The position numbers were made by a program, and so were the translations under genes. From NCBI GenBank assembly GCA_029269725.1, contig JARJHS010000003.1:1-64000 (forward strand): a stretch of DNA of 64,000 nucleotides, read 5' to 3'. This stretch comes from Pollutibacter soli (GTDB taxonomy: Bacteria; Bacteroidota; Bacteroidia; Chitinophagales; Chitinophagaceae). Within the stretch, counting starts at the first letter, position 1; each line of letters begins with the position of its first letter. Of this stretch, positions 19,801-27,406 are shown in pieces. Below the pieces are notes generated by a model that did not search any database, was not told the DNA's origin, and saw nothing but the letters and a program-made list of their open reading frames with translations.

Positions 19801-20923
19801 CGGTAATCTTGTTTTTCGTATTTTCTTCGTAATACGTTGCCGCGTTTTCATAAAGCTTATTACAATGCGTGTCGAGAACATTCTGAAGGCTCGGCGCATG
19901 ATAGCAGGAACGGATAACCGAAGATTGGGAACTGAACCAGGTGTCAAAACGATTCAATTGTTCGTCGGGGAGTTCTGCAGCGCTCAGGCCACCAACCATT
20001 GCATAATGGATCAGGTCCATCTCCTCTGCTCCATTCGAGGCCGCAATCCAAACCTGTTTTAATGTATGCTGAAGAATCGGGAGCTGGTCAACGCCTTCGG
20101 TAATATCGTGTATCAATCTTTCTGTCAGTCTTCTTGTGATGCTATTGGCGTTGAGACTTGCCGGTTCTTCGATCACCTGTTGCAACTGACTTCGATTCAG
20201 TCTCGGAACGAAATATTGCGAAAAGCCCAGGTATTCGGGAAGGCTGCGGAAGGCAGCACATTGCCCGATATAATCTGAGCGCATAGTAAAAACAATATAT
20301 ATCGGGAGATCTTCATCAAGTGCGATCCTTGCTGTTTCGAGTAAAAGATTCAGTACAAGGTTAGCGTCCTTCGATGGAGCACCCTGTCTGTAATTTTCCG
20401 GATTCGTAAAAAATTCTTCAAACTGATCCACCAATATCATCAGGTTGGCCGCATCTCTTTTTATCGCAGCTCGTTTTGACTGATCGGCTTCCTGCCATGC
20501 TATGCTTTCGGTATCTGCAAATCGTTTGGAATTTTTATAAAGGTCAGCGAGTGCAGAAAAGCCATGCCCCAATTCCGCCTGTACTGTTTCCACAGCGGGA
20601 ATTTCCAATTGCTTCGCAACGGCTTCACAAAGATTCAGGAAGGGGCAGCGCTCAGGCCGGAAATCGGCTACACACCAACGTGAGTACAGCGCTTTGAGAA
20701 ATCCTGCGCGTGCATTGGGTATGATGCCGGCGTAGATCAGCGAAGATTTTCCATCACCGGAAGCGCCTGTCAGCATCAGAAATTTATTTCGCTGCAACTG
20801 CGCAGTGGCGAGGTCAATATCTTCATCCCTCCCTTTGAAATAGATGGATTCCTCCTCTGTGAAGGAGCGTAGACCGGTATAAGGACAAGTTTGAAAGGTT
20901 TCGAACATCGGTTGTTGACTCAT
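16853..20923 (-). CDS. Giant nSTAND1-type NTPase with one TM helix (copy 1)
   Basis: This 1356-residue paralogue of the next gene has the same layout. The nSTAND1 module starts at 'CPYTGLRSFTEEESIYFKGR', with Walker A 'GASGDGKSS' (53-61), Walker B 'ILVDQFEEFF' (Asp166) and sensor Arg in 'FTMRSDYIGQC'. The end of the module is 'ILDITHESLIRNWQYLDKW'. A TM helix ('IAAVIAGIVVLSLCSFVI', roughly 575-600) follows, then a long helical C-terminal region of about 750 residues. The N-terminal halves of the two copies are clearly alike, while the C-terminal halves are much more diverged, as expected if they sense or bind different things. The gene lies 93 bp after the cyclase-TIR gene. The ligand and partner are unknown. 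Confidence 0.85.
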   Translation of the reverse strand: MSQQPMFETFQTCPYTGLRSFTEEESIYFKGRDEDIDLATAQLQRNKFLMLTGASGDGKSSLIYAGIIPNARAGFLKALYSRWCVADFRPERCPFLNLCEAVAKQLEIPAVETVQAELGHGFSALADLYKNSKRFADTESIAWQEADQSKRAAIKRDAANLMILVDQFEEFFTNPENYRQGAPSKDANLVLNLLLETARIALDEDLPIYIVFTMRSDYIGQCAAFRSLPEYLGFSQYFVPRLNRSQLQQVIEEPASLNANSITRRLTERLIHDITEGVDQLPILQHTLKQVWIAASNGAEEMDLIHYAMVGGLSAAELPDEQLNRFDTWFSSQSSVIRSCYHAPSLQNVLDTHCNKLYENAATYYEENTKNKITDTDAKAIIRLVFVCLTKIDQGRAVRNRMTLREITDIAANPACNSDTIAGVVDIFREPGSTFIHPFISQEHPENNRIQPNQILDITHESLIRNWQYLDKWAKEEYDSYTVSKDFEQQLSRWVNSEKSKDFLLSIGQLTYFENWFIKSKPNPHWIARYIDDSSAKTVKLEKAEKTLTDSKDFLSQGARKYYLTRKLMKIGPKRIAAVIAGIVVLSLCSFVINGMYKKQNDFVLQLIHKESLRLAPVNKVSLGSKAALIVEELKLGLTTIDEVIAAVKNPITQIHVTNGIAQMLILQGEKEPASLIAQSLFTTDSLLQKFPVPEKDGVSLALLLKEISDLRTGIEMAFYYNADPRIDSLRKRNGLRSAAVVKQILESQPESFENIDQLMLNLENAINQKALSSEEIKQLISILSPMDNGLQTPWLKQKFSNDKIAFRGPTGYGFPFNGLYQDLAYLYAAMGNNAQVAKCIDTLLFYNQIYYQNDYTANPENASNIAVVYYTYDQLDKLDAFVQDYCSKKKISGEMFYNRLIGRTAPSNATFASIDLFFWGNSIENVNLKFLRRAPLRFFFNKYREVVQTEIKDIDERNFLAAVSYKNEGILLSLNVEPLSEGEATAEQCFDQSIEFYRKVNDKFLHREASFIGTNSVEEVAGHMKDLFVYPDFRTAFHPLEPRAFYFFNYSTSFIEYLLKKNLFSELYTSVDDISNFARWMESYNAKQFAPSSLLTEQLSYSTLSELAKQIDKLPFAKETDLNMLYLYGGYQAFLHKDSARMLEIYAHLIPVNFFNILRAKEFAGNISNQSFRMIAFAVKALYEYGQPEKAQRLINVFKSPINRSSLYAYASYQMQISNNAGPLAAQLLDSAKAQLPRSEITTQDQPNREMIAAALALHPTTRNIDNAFSIIKNIPTRFYATSYICGALGFDDKLFEAKSNIPELCSDTDICDFYALILYNYNLRKKISGKEWDRYNSNYTPLSILDLRYIDENN

Positions 20924-21016
20924 GTTTTAATCCTTTCATAGGGTATGACGGTCATCAGAAACCAATCATGAGCACTGAAAAAAATTCAGATTAGTTATTT
21001 CTGGTAAAGCATATTA

Positions 21017-23122
21017 TTATACTACGTTTAGATAAACCTTCTTCACTTCAGATGGAATTGCTTCTTTCGGAATTATAGAGGATATCACTTTGGGTGCCCT
21101 GAAATTTCGTGCAAGGTTGGATCTCGGGTCATCTTCTCCTACCAGGAACATAGGTGTGGTTGACGAAGCGCCTCCTACCTGTTTCCATATCTGTTTTATA
21201 AACGGCAGGGCCCAGTCCGCCGCATACTTAAAGTACACAACTGCAAGTTTGCTTTTAGGAATCTGCTGAGAAGAAATATCACGATATGCATCTTCGCCTT
21301 CAGGTAATATGTTCATTGTTTCTACCGGGTATTCCATACTCAACTGGTCGATGATCAGCTGAGCATCAAATTCATCCTGCTGGTTAAATATGAAAAAGAT
21401 ATCCGTATCCTTGGAATCATATGCTTTAGCATCCTGCTTCATGATCACGATACGCATATCATCTACCAGTGCCATTGGACCAAGGCTGTTGGAAAACATC
21501 ATGTTTCTCGTAATGTTATTGCGGATGTATTTAATGAATTGCTGTTGGGCCGGTTTTACGTTAGCTGTATTTTCCGGAGAGAGCCAGATGAAAACATTAA
21601 AATCCGACCCAGGCTGTTCCACTTTTTGTTTTGCCTGGAGGAACTGATATTGCGGAAATGAAATTTCGTCATCGGATTCAAAACGTCTTCCGAATTCGCC
21701 GCTGATCATATGCAGTGAGCAGACACATTTTTCAAGTTCTTCAGCCGTCTTTCTTTTAAAAGTTTCATCATCTGCCGGGCAATCAATTGCCGGCAATACA
21801 TTGAATCCGGCCTTCTGCAAAATGATCGCCATCTCCTCGCGGCTTTCTTTAAGATCTCCCGATGTCCACGCGAGAAAAATATTCGGGCGTTGCCTGTCGA
21901 TAACCTGTACCTTAATTGCGTTGGATACAGGGGCAGCAATCACATTTGGAAGAATGGTTCTTGCTACAGGAACAAACTCCGCTGTTTCCGCAGGTGCAGA
22001 ACGCAATTGTTGTTTAATACCCAGTGCCAGTTCTTTAATTGTATTTGCCAGTTTATTAATCTGGTTGCGATACATTGGCCGGAGATGGCTGCCGGCTTTG
22101 TCGTCATCAACCGGGCGCAATGGTCTGTTCACACCGTCTTCACGGTAAATAAAATCAACCGAACGAAGATCTCCTGCAAGTGAAGACTCCAATAGTCGAA
22201 CATCATCCTTATCAATTTCATGAATTTTAACCGGTATTACACGCGATGAATATATACCGCTCGGGAGTCGTATGCTGGTGCCGAGACTATCGGTTTTAAC
22301 AAGTTCCTGGAATGCGCTGAATTCGTTTATCCATACCGGTGACTGAACATCGCAATAGGTCTGTGAAATAACCGGGATAAAAATCAGCGATTTGTTTGGA
22401 TTATCCTTTGATTGAATCCTGGTTTCATCCAGGTTGCGATCAAAATAAATGGTGAGCTTGTCTTTAAGAGTTGCGGCCAGTTCCTGGTTGAGTTTTTCTA
22501 CAAACTCGGTGACCCAACCATCGTATTTGTTATCATTCAAACGAAAACTGACGTGGATATCACTATCGTAATCGGGAGAAAGTGTTGCCTGTCTTGCTTT
22601 TCCCTGAGGAGAAACAAATTCATCCTTTTCTGTCAGAATTCTGAATACAGAAATGGGCTCTTTTACATTCTTTAAGGATTCTACCCGTGCGAAAACAGAA
22701 CGGATATCATGTTTGTTTGAAATATCCCGATGTACTGATTCAGAAACGAAAATCCCACCGGGAGGTGCCGCCGTCTGTATGCGTGCGGCGATATTCACCA
22801 CATCGCCAAATACATCGCCGGCTTCAAAAATTACCTCACCCTGGTGGATGCCTATACGTAGTTCAAACGCATTTTTCTCTTTACACGCTTCTGTGATTTT
22901 TAAAGCTGCATATACCGCATTGCTCACTGAAGGAAAGCTGGCCATCACACCATCACCAAGTTCTTTGATCCATTGGCCGCCGAAAGCTTCAATAACAGGT
23001 TTGTGAATCTCGCGGTTTAACCGAAGCAGATCAAAAGCCTTTTGTTCATTATTACCCATTAATGCGGTATATCCAACGATATCCGTGAACATGATGGCGG
23101 AGAGTTTTCGGGATTGAGACAT
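21017..23122 (-). CDS. Class III nucleotide cyclase fused to three TIR-like domains
   Basis: This 701-residue multidomain protein starts with a cyclase homology domain (about 5-165). It keeps the metal-binding Asp14 ('FTDIVGYT') and Asp57 ('ELGDGVMASF'). It also keeps the purine-selecting Lys53 and Asp103, and transition-state Asn110 and Arg114 ('GDVVNIAAR'), so it should be an active adenylate-type cyclase. A first TIR-like domain (about 186-375) has 'DIHVSFR', 'YFDRN' and 'SPVWINEF', whose Glu267 sits where catalytic TIR glutamates lie. A second TIR-like domain (about 413-560) starts 'PNIFLAWTSGD' and has 'CVCSLHMISGEFG'. A third, more diverged one (about 573-700) starts 'DTDIFFIFNQQDEFD'. 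No signal peptide or TM helix is visible. It is the first gene of the operon with two nSTAND1 ATPases. Confidence 0.85.
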   Translation of the reverse strand: MSQSRKLSAIMFTDIVGYTALMGNNEQKAFDLLRLNREIHKPVIEAFGGQWIKELGDGVMASFPSVSNAVYAALKITEACKEKNAFELRIGIHQGEVIFEAGDVFGDVVNIAARIQTAAPPGGIFVSESVHRDISNKHDIRSVFARVESLKNVKEPISVFRILTEKDEFVSPQGKARQATLSPDYDSDIHVSFRLNDNKYDGWVTEFVEKLNQELAATLKDKLTIYFDRNLDETRIQSKDNPNKSLIFIPVISQTYCDVQSPVWINEFSAFQELVKTDSLGTSIRLPSGIYSSRVIPVKIHEIDKDDVRLLESSLAGDLRSVDFIYREDGVNRPLRPVDDDKAGSHLRPMYRNQINKLANTIKELALGIKQQLRSAPAETAEFVPVARTILPNVIAAPVSNAIKVQVIDRQRPNIFLAWTSGDLKESREEMAIILQKAGFNVLPAIDCPADDETFKRKTAEELEKCVCSLHMISGEFGRRFESDDEISFPQYQFLQAKQKVEQPGSDFNVFIWLSPENTANVKPAQQQFIKYIRNNITRNMMFSNSLGPMALVDDMRIVIMKQDAKAYDSKDTDIFFIFNQQDEFDAQLIIDQLSMEYPVETMNILPEGEDAYRDISSQQIPKSKLAVVYFKYAADWALPFIKQIWKQVGGASSTTPMFLVGEDDPRSNLARNFRAPKVISSIIPKEAIPSEVKKVYLNVV

Positions 23123-23289
23123 GTCGATAAATTAACCAAATAATATGTGATGCTGAAAAAAAACCGGTTAAACCGTAGTAATAATCTCTCGGGTAATATT
23201 TGCTTAAGGTACATTTTACCCCTTCAATCCTGCTGAATCAGGGACGAGGAATGCTTTAAAATGTCCGAAGCCGGGGTTTTACCTTTCGG
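23123..23289 (-). other. Leader and promoter region of the cyclase-TIR operon
   Basis: This AT-rich spacer directly upstream of the cyclase start must contain the operon promoter unless transcription reads through from the kinase and repeat array. No exact TAnnTTTG box was found; TATTATTTG near the start codon has one base too many. Confidence 0.35.
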
Positions 23290-23457
23290 AAGACCTGGCA
23301 GGTCTTAAACCTTGGAGGTCTTAGACCTGCGAGGTCTTAAACCTGGGAGGTCTTTTAAACCTGGGAGGCCTTAGACCTGCGAGGTCTTTTAAACATGCGA
23401 GGTCTTTTAAACATGCGAGGTCTTTTAAACCTGGGAGGTCTAAGACCTCCCAGGTGG
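23290..23457. repeat. Tandem array of palindromic GACCTG..AGGTC units
   Basis: About ten units of 15-18 bp alternate forms such as AGACCTGCGAGGTCTTA and AACCTGGGAGGTCTTTT. The array opens with a perfect palindrome (AGACCTGGCAGGTCT, 23291-23305) and ends with an inverted unit (AAGACCTCCCAGGT). Units are contiguous with no spacers, so it is not a CRISPR array. It separates the kinase at 23500 from the cyclase-TIR operon. Short ORFs across it are repeat artefacts. Similar GACCTGxxAGGTC repeats are a known kind of intergenic repeat in Bacteroidota. Confidence 0.85.
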
Positions 23458-23499
23458 TGGGTGTTTGTAACGGTTCTAACCCGTGAAAACACCGCTTAT

Positions 23500-26496
23500 T
23501 CAAGTTTGAAATGGAATAAAAATTGCAAATTCGACTCCCTCGCCCGGCCGGTTATCAACCTTAACCTCTCCACCATGTGCTTTTATAATATCATAACTCA
23601 AAGACAATCCCAAACCGGTGCCCTGCCCTGTTGGCTTGGTAGTGAAAAAAGGTTGAAATATTTTATCAATATTTCTTTCATTAATGCCGGCACCATTGTC
23701 TTTTATGGAAATTCTCACCCCGCCTTCCGTTTTTTTAGTTTCGACAGTAACGATTGGCTCATACTGCTCCAACGCCTCTCTCTTTTTTTCGCTCACTGCA
23801 TGAAATGCATTAGAAACAATATTTAATATAACTCTCCCGATATCTTTCGGAATAATCTCAATCATTCCGATCGAGTCATCGTATTCTGTTTTGATCTGGC
23901 AGTTAAAAGATTTGTTCTTTGCACGAAGACCATGATAGCAAAGACGGGTATACTCGTCTGTCAGCGCATTAATATCTGTCAATTGTTTTTCAGACGCCCC
24001 CGACCGCGAATGTTCCAGCATGCCTTTTACAATCGCATCTGCTCTTTTTCCATGGTGATTGATCTTTTCTTCATTGGCGATAAGATCTTCAGCAATCAAT
24101 CTCGCCGTTTCCAGGTCGCCCCTATCAATTTCCTCCTTCAGTTCAGCGAGCATTTCCTTGTTTACTTCTGAAAAGTTATTAACGAAATTCAATGGATTCT
24201 GAATCTCATGGGCTATGCCCGCAGTCAGTTCGCCCAGGCTAGCCATCTTTTCTGATTGAATCAATTGTTTTTGTGTTGCGCGAAGTTCTATAAGCGCATC
24301 TTCCGCACGCTTCTTTTCAGTCTGTAATTTGATAAGATCTTCCGCAGCCTGTATTGCATGCGCTTCAGCTACCTTCAGATCATTGAACCTTGTGAAAGTA
24401 AGATTGAAAACATAAGCAAATCTTTCCAGCAACTTTAATGTTGAGTCCGGCTGCTCTTCAGGTGAAGCCAATCCGATAAATCCTTTTGAAAAATAAGCGA
24501 GGTAATGAATCCTTCGTGTGTGCGAAACAATATCTTTAAACGATACATGAAGTTCTTCACCGAGGTAATGAAAATATTCTGTCAGCTCATCCCCGCGCAT
24601 ATCGATCACCTGGCATTTCTGCCTTCTCCAGCCTTCAAATATTTTCATCAACGAAGCATTTTTTGTGGCTTCACCAGCAAACATGGTACTTACTTTTGAA
24701 CCATCTTCATCTGTTATCCAGAATTCCATATGACCGGTTTCGTCGGTAATAATTCCAATGTATAATCGATTAGGTGCAATACCCAGGTTAATCAACTGAC
24801 GGAAAAGCACAGCCGCAGTATCAGGGAGTTCACCGGATCTCTGCATAGCGAGTGTCCTGCTTCTAACTCTCTCCAATGCTGCTTCAATTTGTGCTTCTCT
24901 CGCCTGCGCTTCTGCCTTTTGTAAATCAATGAACCGGCTATAGGTGAGCGTGAAAACTCCTGCAAACCTTTTCAGAACAACTTTTGACGCTTCTGTGAAC
25001 TTAGACTCACTGAATGCATATAAACCTCCTGCCTGGAATGCCGCCATAAAATAGTATTGCCCAGCCTCCGGAGATTCAGAAAGATTTAACGCAGAATCCG
25101 GTAACCGGAAATTGGTTTGTGCGGTAGCATCATAATAATCATGCAGATCCTCTGCAGTCAGTTCATATTCAAAATCTTCGTGCCGTGTAAATGCATGAAA
25201 CGCTCCGAGCAATAACGGATGGATCGACATAGACTCGTTACCTGTAACATGAACGGCGATCCCCGATTCTGATCTGGTTGTAGTATATACTTCAACCGAT
25301 TTTGTTTCAGCATCAATAATTCCGATTCCGCAACGGATCAAGCCCAGCTGAAGCTTGTCAAGCTCTTCAAATACAACAGCAACAGCAGTTGTCATATCAT
25401 CACTTTTATGCATGGCCATTGCTGCGGCACGTACCCGTTCCAGTGAGGCTTCCACTTTTGCTTCCGACGCCTGCTCTTCCGCATGTTTCAGATCTAAAAA
25501 ACGAGTGTACGATTGATCAAAAACCCGCGCAAAACGTTCAAATACTTTAATGTCGTTTTCAGAATAGTGAACGCCTTTATAGTTCCCGACATATAAATTG
25601 ATCTTGTCCAGAATAAAAGTCGCTCGCACATATCCCGGGCTGCTGAGAATATAATGTTTTACTTTTTCAGGATAATGTACCAGCTCGGAATGATCAATGA
25701 GATGCTGTACCCATTCCCTGTTTTCTTCACTGCTTAGAAAATCAGTAAAAGACTTTACACCATTTTTCTGCGCCTCGATCACGCGGTTAGGAGCCGGATT
25801 ATTTTTATAAGGAACATGGATATACAATGGAGTAGCCTGACCAGCAGCTGCCATCCAGAATCTGAAACCTTCATCCTGGCTGTTTATTCCGAAAGTAACA
25901 TTGTCGAAAATAAAACCAAGTTGTGCTAGTTGTTCGGAGATGATATTGATAACATCCAGCAACTCTATACTTTTCCGCATCGTATTGGTTCGTACCCGGA
26001 TTTTCTCAAGGGATTTTTCAATTGCAATCTCGCGTTCTTTTTCTGCCAGGGATTTTTGCAAATCATCGATCTGAACATCTGTTCCTTTTTCTGAGATTCC
26101 ATTTGTTTCTGTTCTATTGAAAAACTTTGATTCGTAACTGTAAGAGTTTTGCCAGCGGCTGTCACCATATTCAAAGAAAGAAGTCAGCTGAATGGAAGAA
26201 AAATCAGGCAGTTTGATTTCATCGATAAAAACTGCGGCAGTGCCATTAAAAAATACCTGGTTTGATACCGTTCTGATGTCAATTTCCGGGAAGCCAGCAA
26301 CACCTGACCAGGAACCGAAGCCTGCAGATATTGGCTTAGGTTCAGGTTCGTCGAGTTCTTTATCACTGAAGCTATTGGTCGCTGGTCGCTGTATTCTTTT
26401 ATCGTCAGTATTGAGCAGGCTGGAATATTTCCCCACCACCTGTTTAAGGTAAAGAGAATGCGCTCCCATTAGAAGATGCTCATGAATTGCCTGCAT
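23500..26496 (-). CDS. Soluble sensor histidine kinase with three repeated LERVR/GAF-like modules
   Basis: This 998-residue kinase has no signal peptide or TM helix. After an N-terminal domain of about 160 residues come three repeats. Each starts with a helix of the type 'LERVRSRTLAMQRSGEL' (variants 'LEKIRVRTNTMRKSIEL' and 'LERVRAAAMAMHKSDDM') and continues into a GAF-like sensor fold ending in 'ARVFDQSYTRFLDL'-type helices. The transmitter has His763 in 'GIAHEIQNPLNFVNNF' and ATPase boxes 'LNIVSNAFHAV', 'DNGAGINE', 'FQPFFTTKP' and 'GQGTGLGLS'. There is no receiver domain. It is upstream of the cyclase-TIR operon in the same direction, but 377 bp and a repeat array lie between. Ligand and partner regulator are unknown. 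Confidence 0.88.
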   Translation of the reverse strand: MQAIHEHLLMGAHSLYLKQVVGKYSSLLNTDDKRIQRPATNSFSDKELDEPEPKPISAGFGSWSGVAGFPEIDIRTVSNQVFFNGTAAVFIDEIKLPDFSSIQLTSFFEYGDSRWQNSYSYESKFFNRTETNGISEKGTDVQIDDLQKSLAEKEREIAIEKSLEKIRVRTNTMRKSIELLDVINIISEQLAQLGFIFDNVTFGINSQDEGFRFWMAAAGQATPLYIHVPYKNNPAPNRVIEAQKNGVKSFTDFLSSEENREWVQHLIDHSELVHYPEKVKHYILSSPGYVRATFILDKINLYVGNYKGVHYSENDIKVFERFARVFDQSYTRFLDLKHAEEQASEAKVEASLERVRAAAMAMHKSDDMTTAVAVVFEELDKLQLGLIRCGIGIIDAETKSVEVYTTTRSESGIAVHVTGNESMSIHPLLLGAFHAFTRHEDFEYELTAEDLHDYYDATAQTNFRLPDSALNLSESPEAGQYYFMAAFQAGGLYAFSESKFTEASKVVLKRFAGVFTLTYSRFIDLQKAEAQAREAQIEAALERVRSRTLAMQRSGELPDTAAVLFRQLINLGIAPNRLYIGIITDETGHMEFWITDEDGSKVSTMFAGEATKNASLMKIFEGWRRQKCQVIDMRGDELTEYFHYLGEELHVSFKDIVSHTRRIHYLAYFSKGFIGLASPEEQPDSTLKLLERFAYVFNLTFTRFNDLKVAEAHAIQAAEDLIKLQTEKKRAEDALIELRATQKQLIQSEKMASLGELTAGIAHEIQNPLNFVNNFSEVNKEMLAELKEEIDRGDLETARLIAEDLIANEEKINHHGKRADAIVKGMLEHSRSGASEKQLTDINALTDEYTRLCYHGLRAKNKSFNCQIKTEYDDSIGMIEIIPKDIGRVILNIVSNAFHAVSEKKREALEQYEPIVTVETKKTEGGVRISIKDNGAGINERNIDKIFQPFFTTKPTGQGTGLGLSLSYDIIKAHGGEVKVDNRPGEGVEFAIFIPFQT

Positions 26497-26845
26497 TAAG
26501 ATGGTTATTAGGGGTGTTTAAAGCTAATGAAAAGTTCCTTGTTCATAAACTGCCTGCCGCCAGGCAGGTTCATAGTTTTGAACAGCCAGTTCAGAGTTCA
26601 TGGGAAGGGAGCAGCTTTGAATCGAAAACCGATTTTTTCCGGTTTCGGTTTTCAGTTTGGGTTTTCGGCTTACAGTTCCGTTGAAAGGAAGCGGGTTCAT
26701 TGTTTAAACAAAAAGAACGGCTTCAGCCTTTGGGGCAGAGCCGGCTGAAAAATTTTCCGCAGAAGAGAAATTCTGACATTAACAACCGGTCAATTTTTCG
26801 CAAACAATTCCTTTGGCACAAATACTGTGGCCTGTTTTTGAAAAA
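26497..26845. other. Divergent promoter region between kinase and hsp20
   Basis: This non-coding spacer holds a hairpin of the CCTGCC/GGCAGG type (26553-26568, 4-nt loop). It also holds a run of TTTCGGTTTTCAG-like words with a nearby inverted copy (about 26618-26680). The hsp20 promoter must be near its right end. No gene was recognised. Confidence 0.45.
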
Positions 26846-26852
26846 AAGGAGG
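26846..26852 (+). promoter_or_regulatory. Strong Shine-Dalgarno of hsp20
   Basis: AAGGAGG lies 5 bp before the ATG at 26858. Most genes in this window have no such site, as usual for Bacteroidota. Here it decides the start codon in favour of 26858 over the earlier in-frame ATG at 26813. Confidence 0.75.
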
Positions 26853-26857
26853 TTTTT

Positions 26858-27328
26858 ATGTCTGACTCAATTGCAAAAAGAACCAATGGAAATCCATCGA
26901 CTAGTTTTGGAAATGTAGTTGACAATATCTTCCAGAACAGTCTTCGTCGTTTTTTTGACGACAACTATTTTGACAGTGATCATCCCGCAATGATGCGTCG
27001 CGTACCTGTAAATGTGCGCGAAACAGATCAGCAATTTGAAATCGATGTTATTGCACCAGGTTGCAAAAAAGAAGATTTTAAAATTAAGATGGATGACAAT
27101 GTACTGACCGTATCCTTCGAACACAAAGAAGAAAAAAAACAAGCTGACGAAAAAGGTCGCTGGGAAAGAAATGAATTTGTACAGCAATCCTTCAGCCGCA
27201 GTTTCACTCTTGACGATACCGTCGACATGGAAAAAATAAATGCCACCTATACTGACGGAATACTTCGTCTGACACTTGCCAAAAATGAAAAAGCAAAAAA
27301 AGTGTCACGCAATATCATGGTGAAATAA
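26858..27328 (+). CDS. Hsp20/alpha-crystallin small heat-shock protein
   Basis: This ATP-independent holdase binds unfolding proteins in the cytoplasm. From the SD-led ATG at 26858 it has 156 residues. A short variable N-terminus contains 'FGNVVDNIFQNSLRRFFDD'. The alpha-crystallin domain runs from about residue 45 ('VPVNVRETDQQFEIDVIAPG') through 'FKIKMDDNVLTVSFEHKEE' and 'RNEFVQQSFSRSFTLDDTV'. It ends with the signature 'INATYTDGILRLTLAKNEKA' region. The length is normal for the family. A good terminator follows, so it is a single-gene transcript. The strong ribosome site suggests high expression. Confidence 0.92.
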   Translation: MSDSIAKRTNGNPSTSFGNVVDNIFQNSLRRFFDDNYFDSDHPAMMRRVPVNVRETDQQFEIDVIAPGCKKEDFKIKMDDNVLTVSFEHKEEKKQADEKGRWERNEFVQQSFSRSFTLDDTVDMEKINATYTDGILRLTLAKNEKAKKVSRNIMVK

Positions 27329-27342
27329 CATTGTAAAAAAAG

Positions 27343-27375
27343 AAAAGGTGGAATGTATTTCTCCACCTTTTTCTT
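27343..27375 (+). terminator. Terminator after hsp20
   Basis: AAAAGGTGGA (27343-27352) pairs with TCCACCTTTT (27362-27371) over 10 bp with a 9-nt loop, and T-rich sequence follows. It lies 14 bp after the hsp20 stop. Poly-A on one side and poly-T on the other would let it work in both directions. Confidence 0.8.
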
Positions 27376-27406
27376 ATTATAAAATTCAAACCTTTAAAAT
27401 ACTGCA

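Noticed and set aside
21017-23122. Standard Pycsar system
   Set aside because: Pycsar uses a separate cyclase and effector and a cyclase with pyrimidine specificity. Here the purine-selecting Lys and Asp are kept and TIR-like domains are in the same chain, so the name is not justified.
23290-23457. Possible CRISPR array
   Set aside because: Units are 15-18 bp, contiguous and themselves palindromic, with no unique spacers and no cas genes nearby.
23321-23503. 60-codon minus-strand ORF with LKDLAC-like repeats
   Set aside because: The apparent protein repeat is a translation of the palindromic DNA array and has no start context.
12014-26496. Single operon including the kinase at 23500
   Set aside because: A 377-bp gap with a palindromic array separates the kinase from the cyclase gene, so co-transcription is not supported by the sequence.
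26814-26832. Sigma-54-like promoter (TGGCAC) before hsp20
   Set aside because: The -12 element reads CTGT instead of TTGC, losing the key GC, and no sigma-54 activator is nearby.
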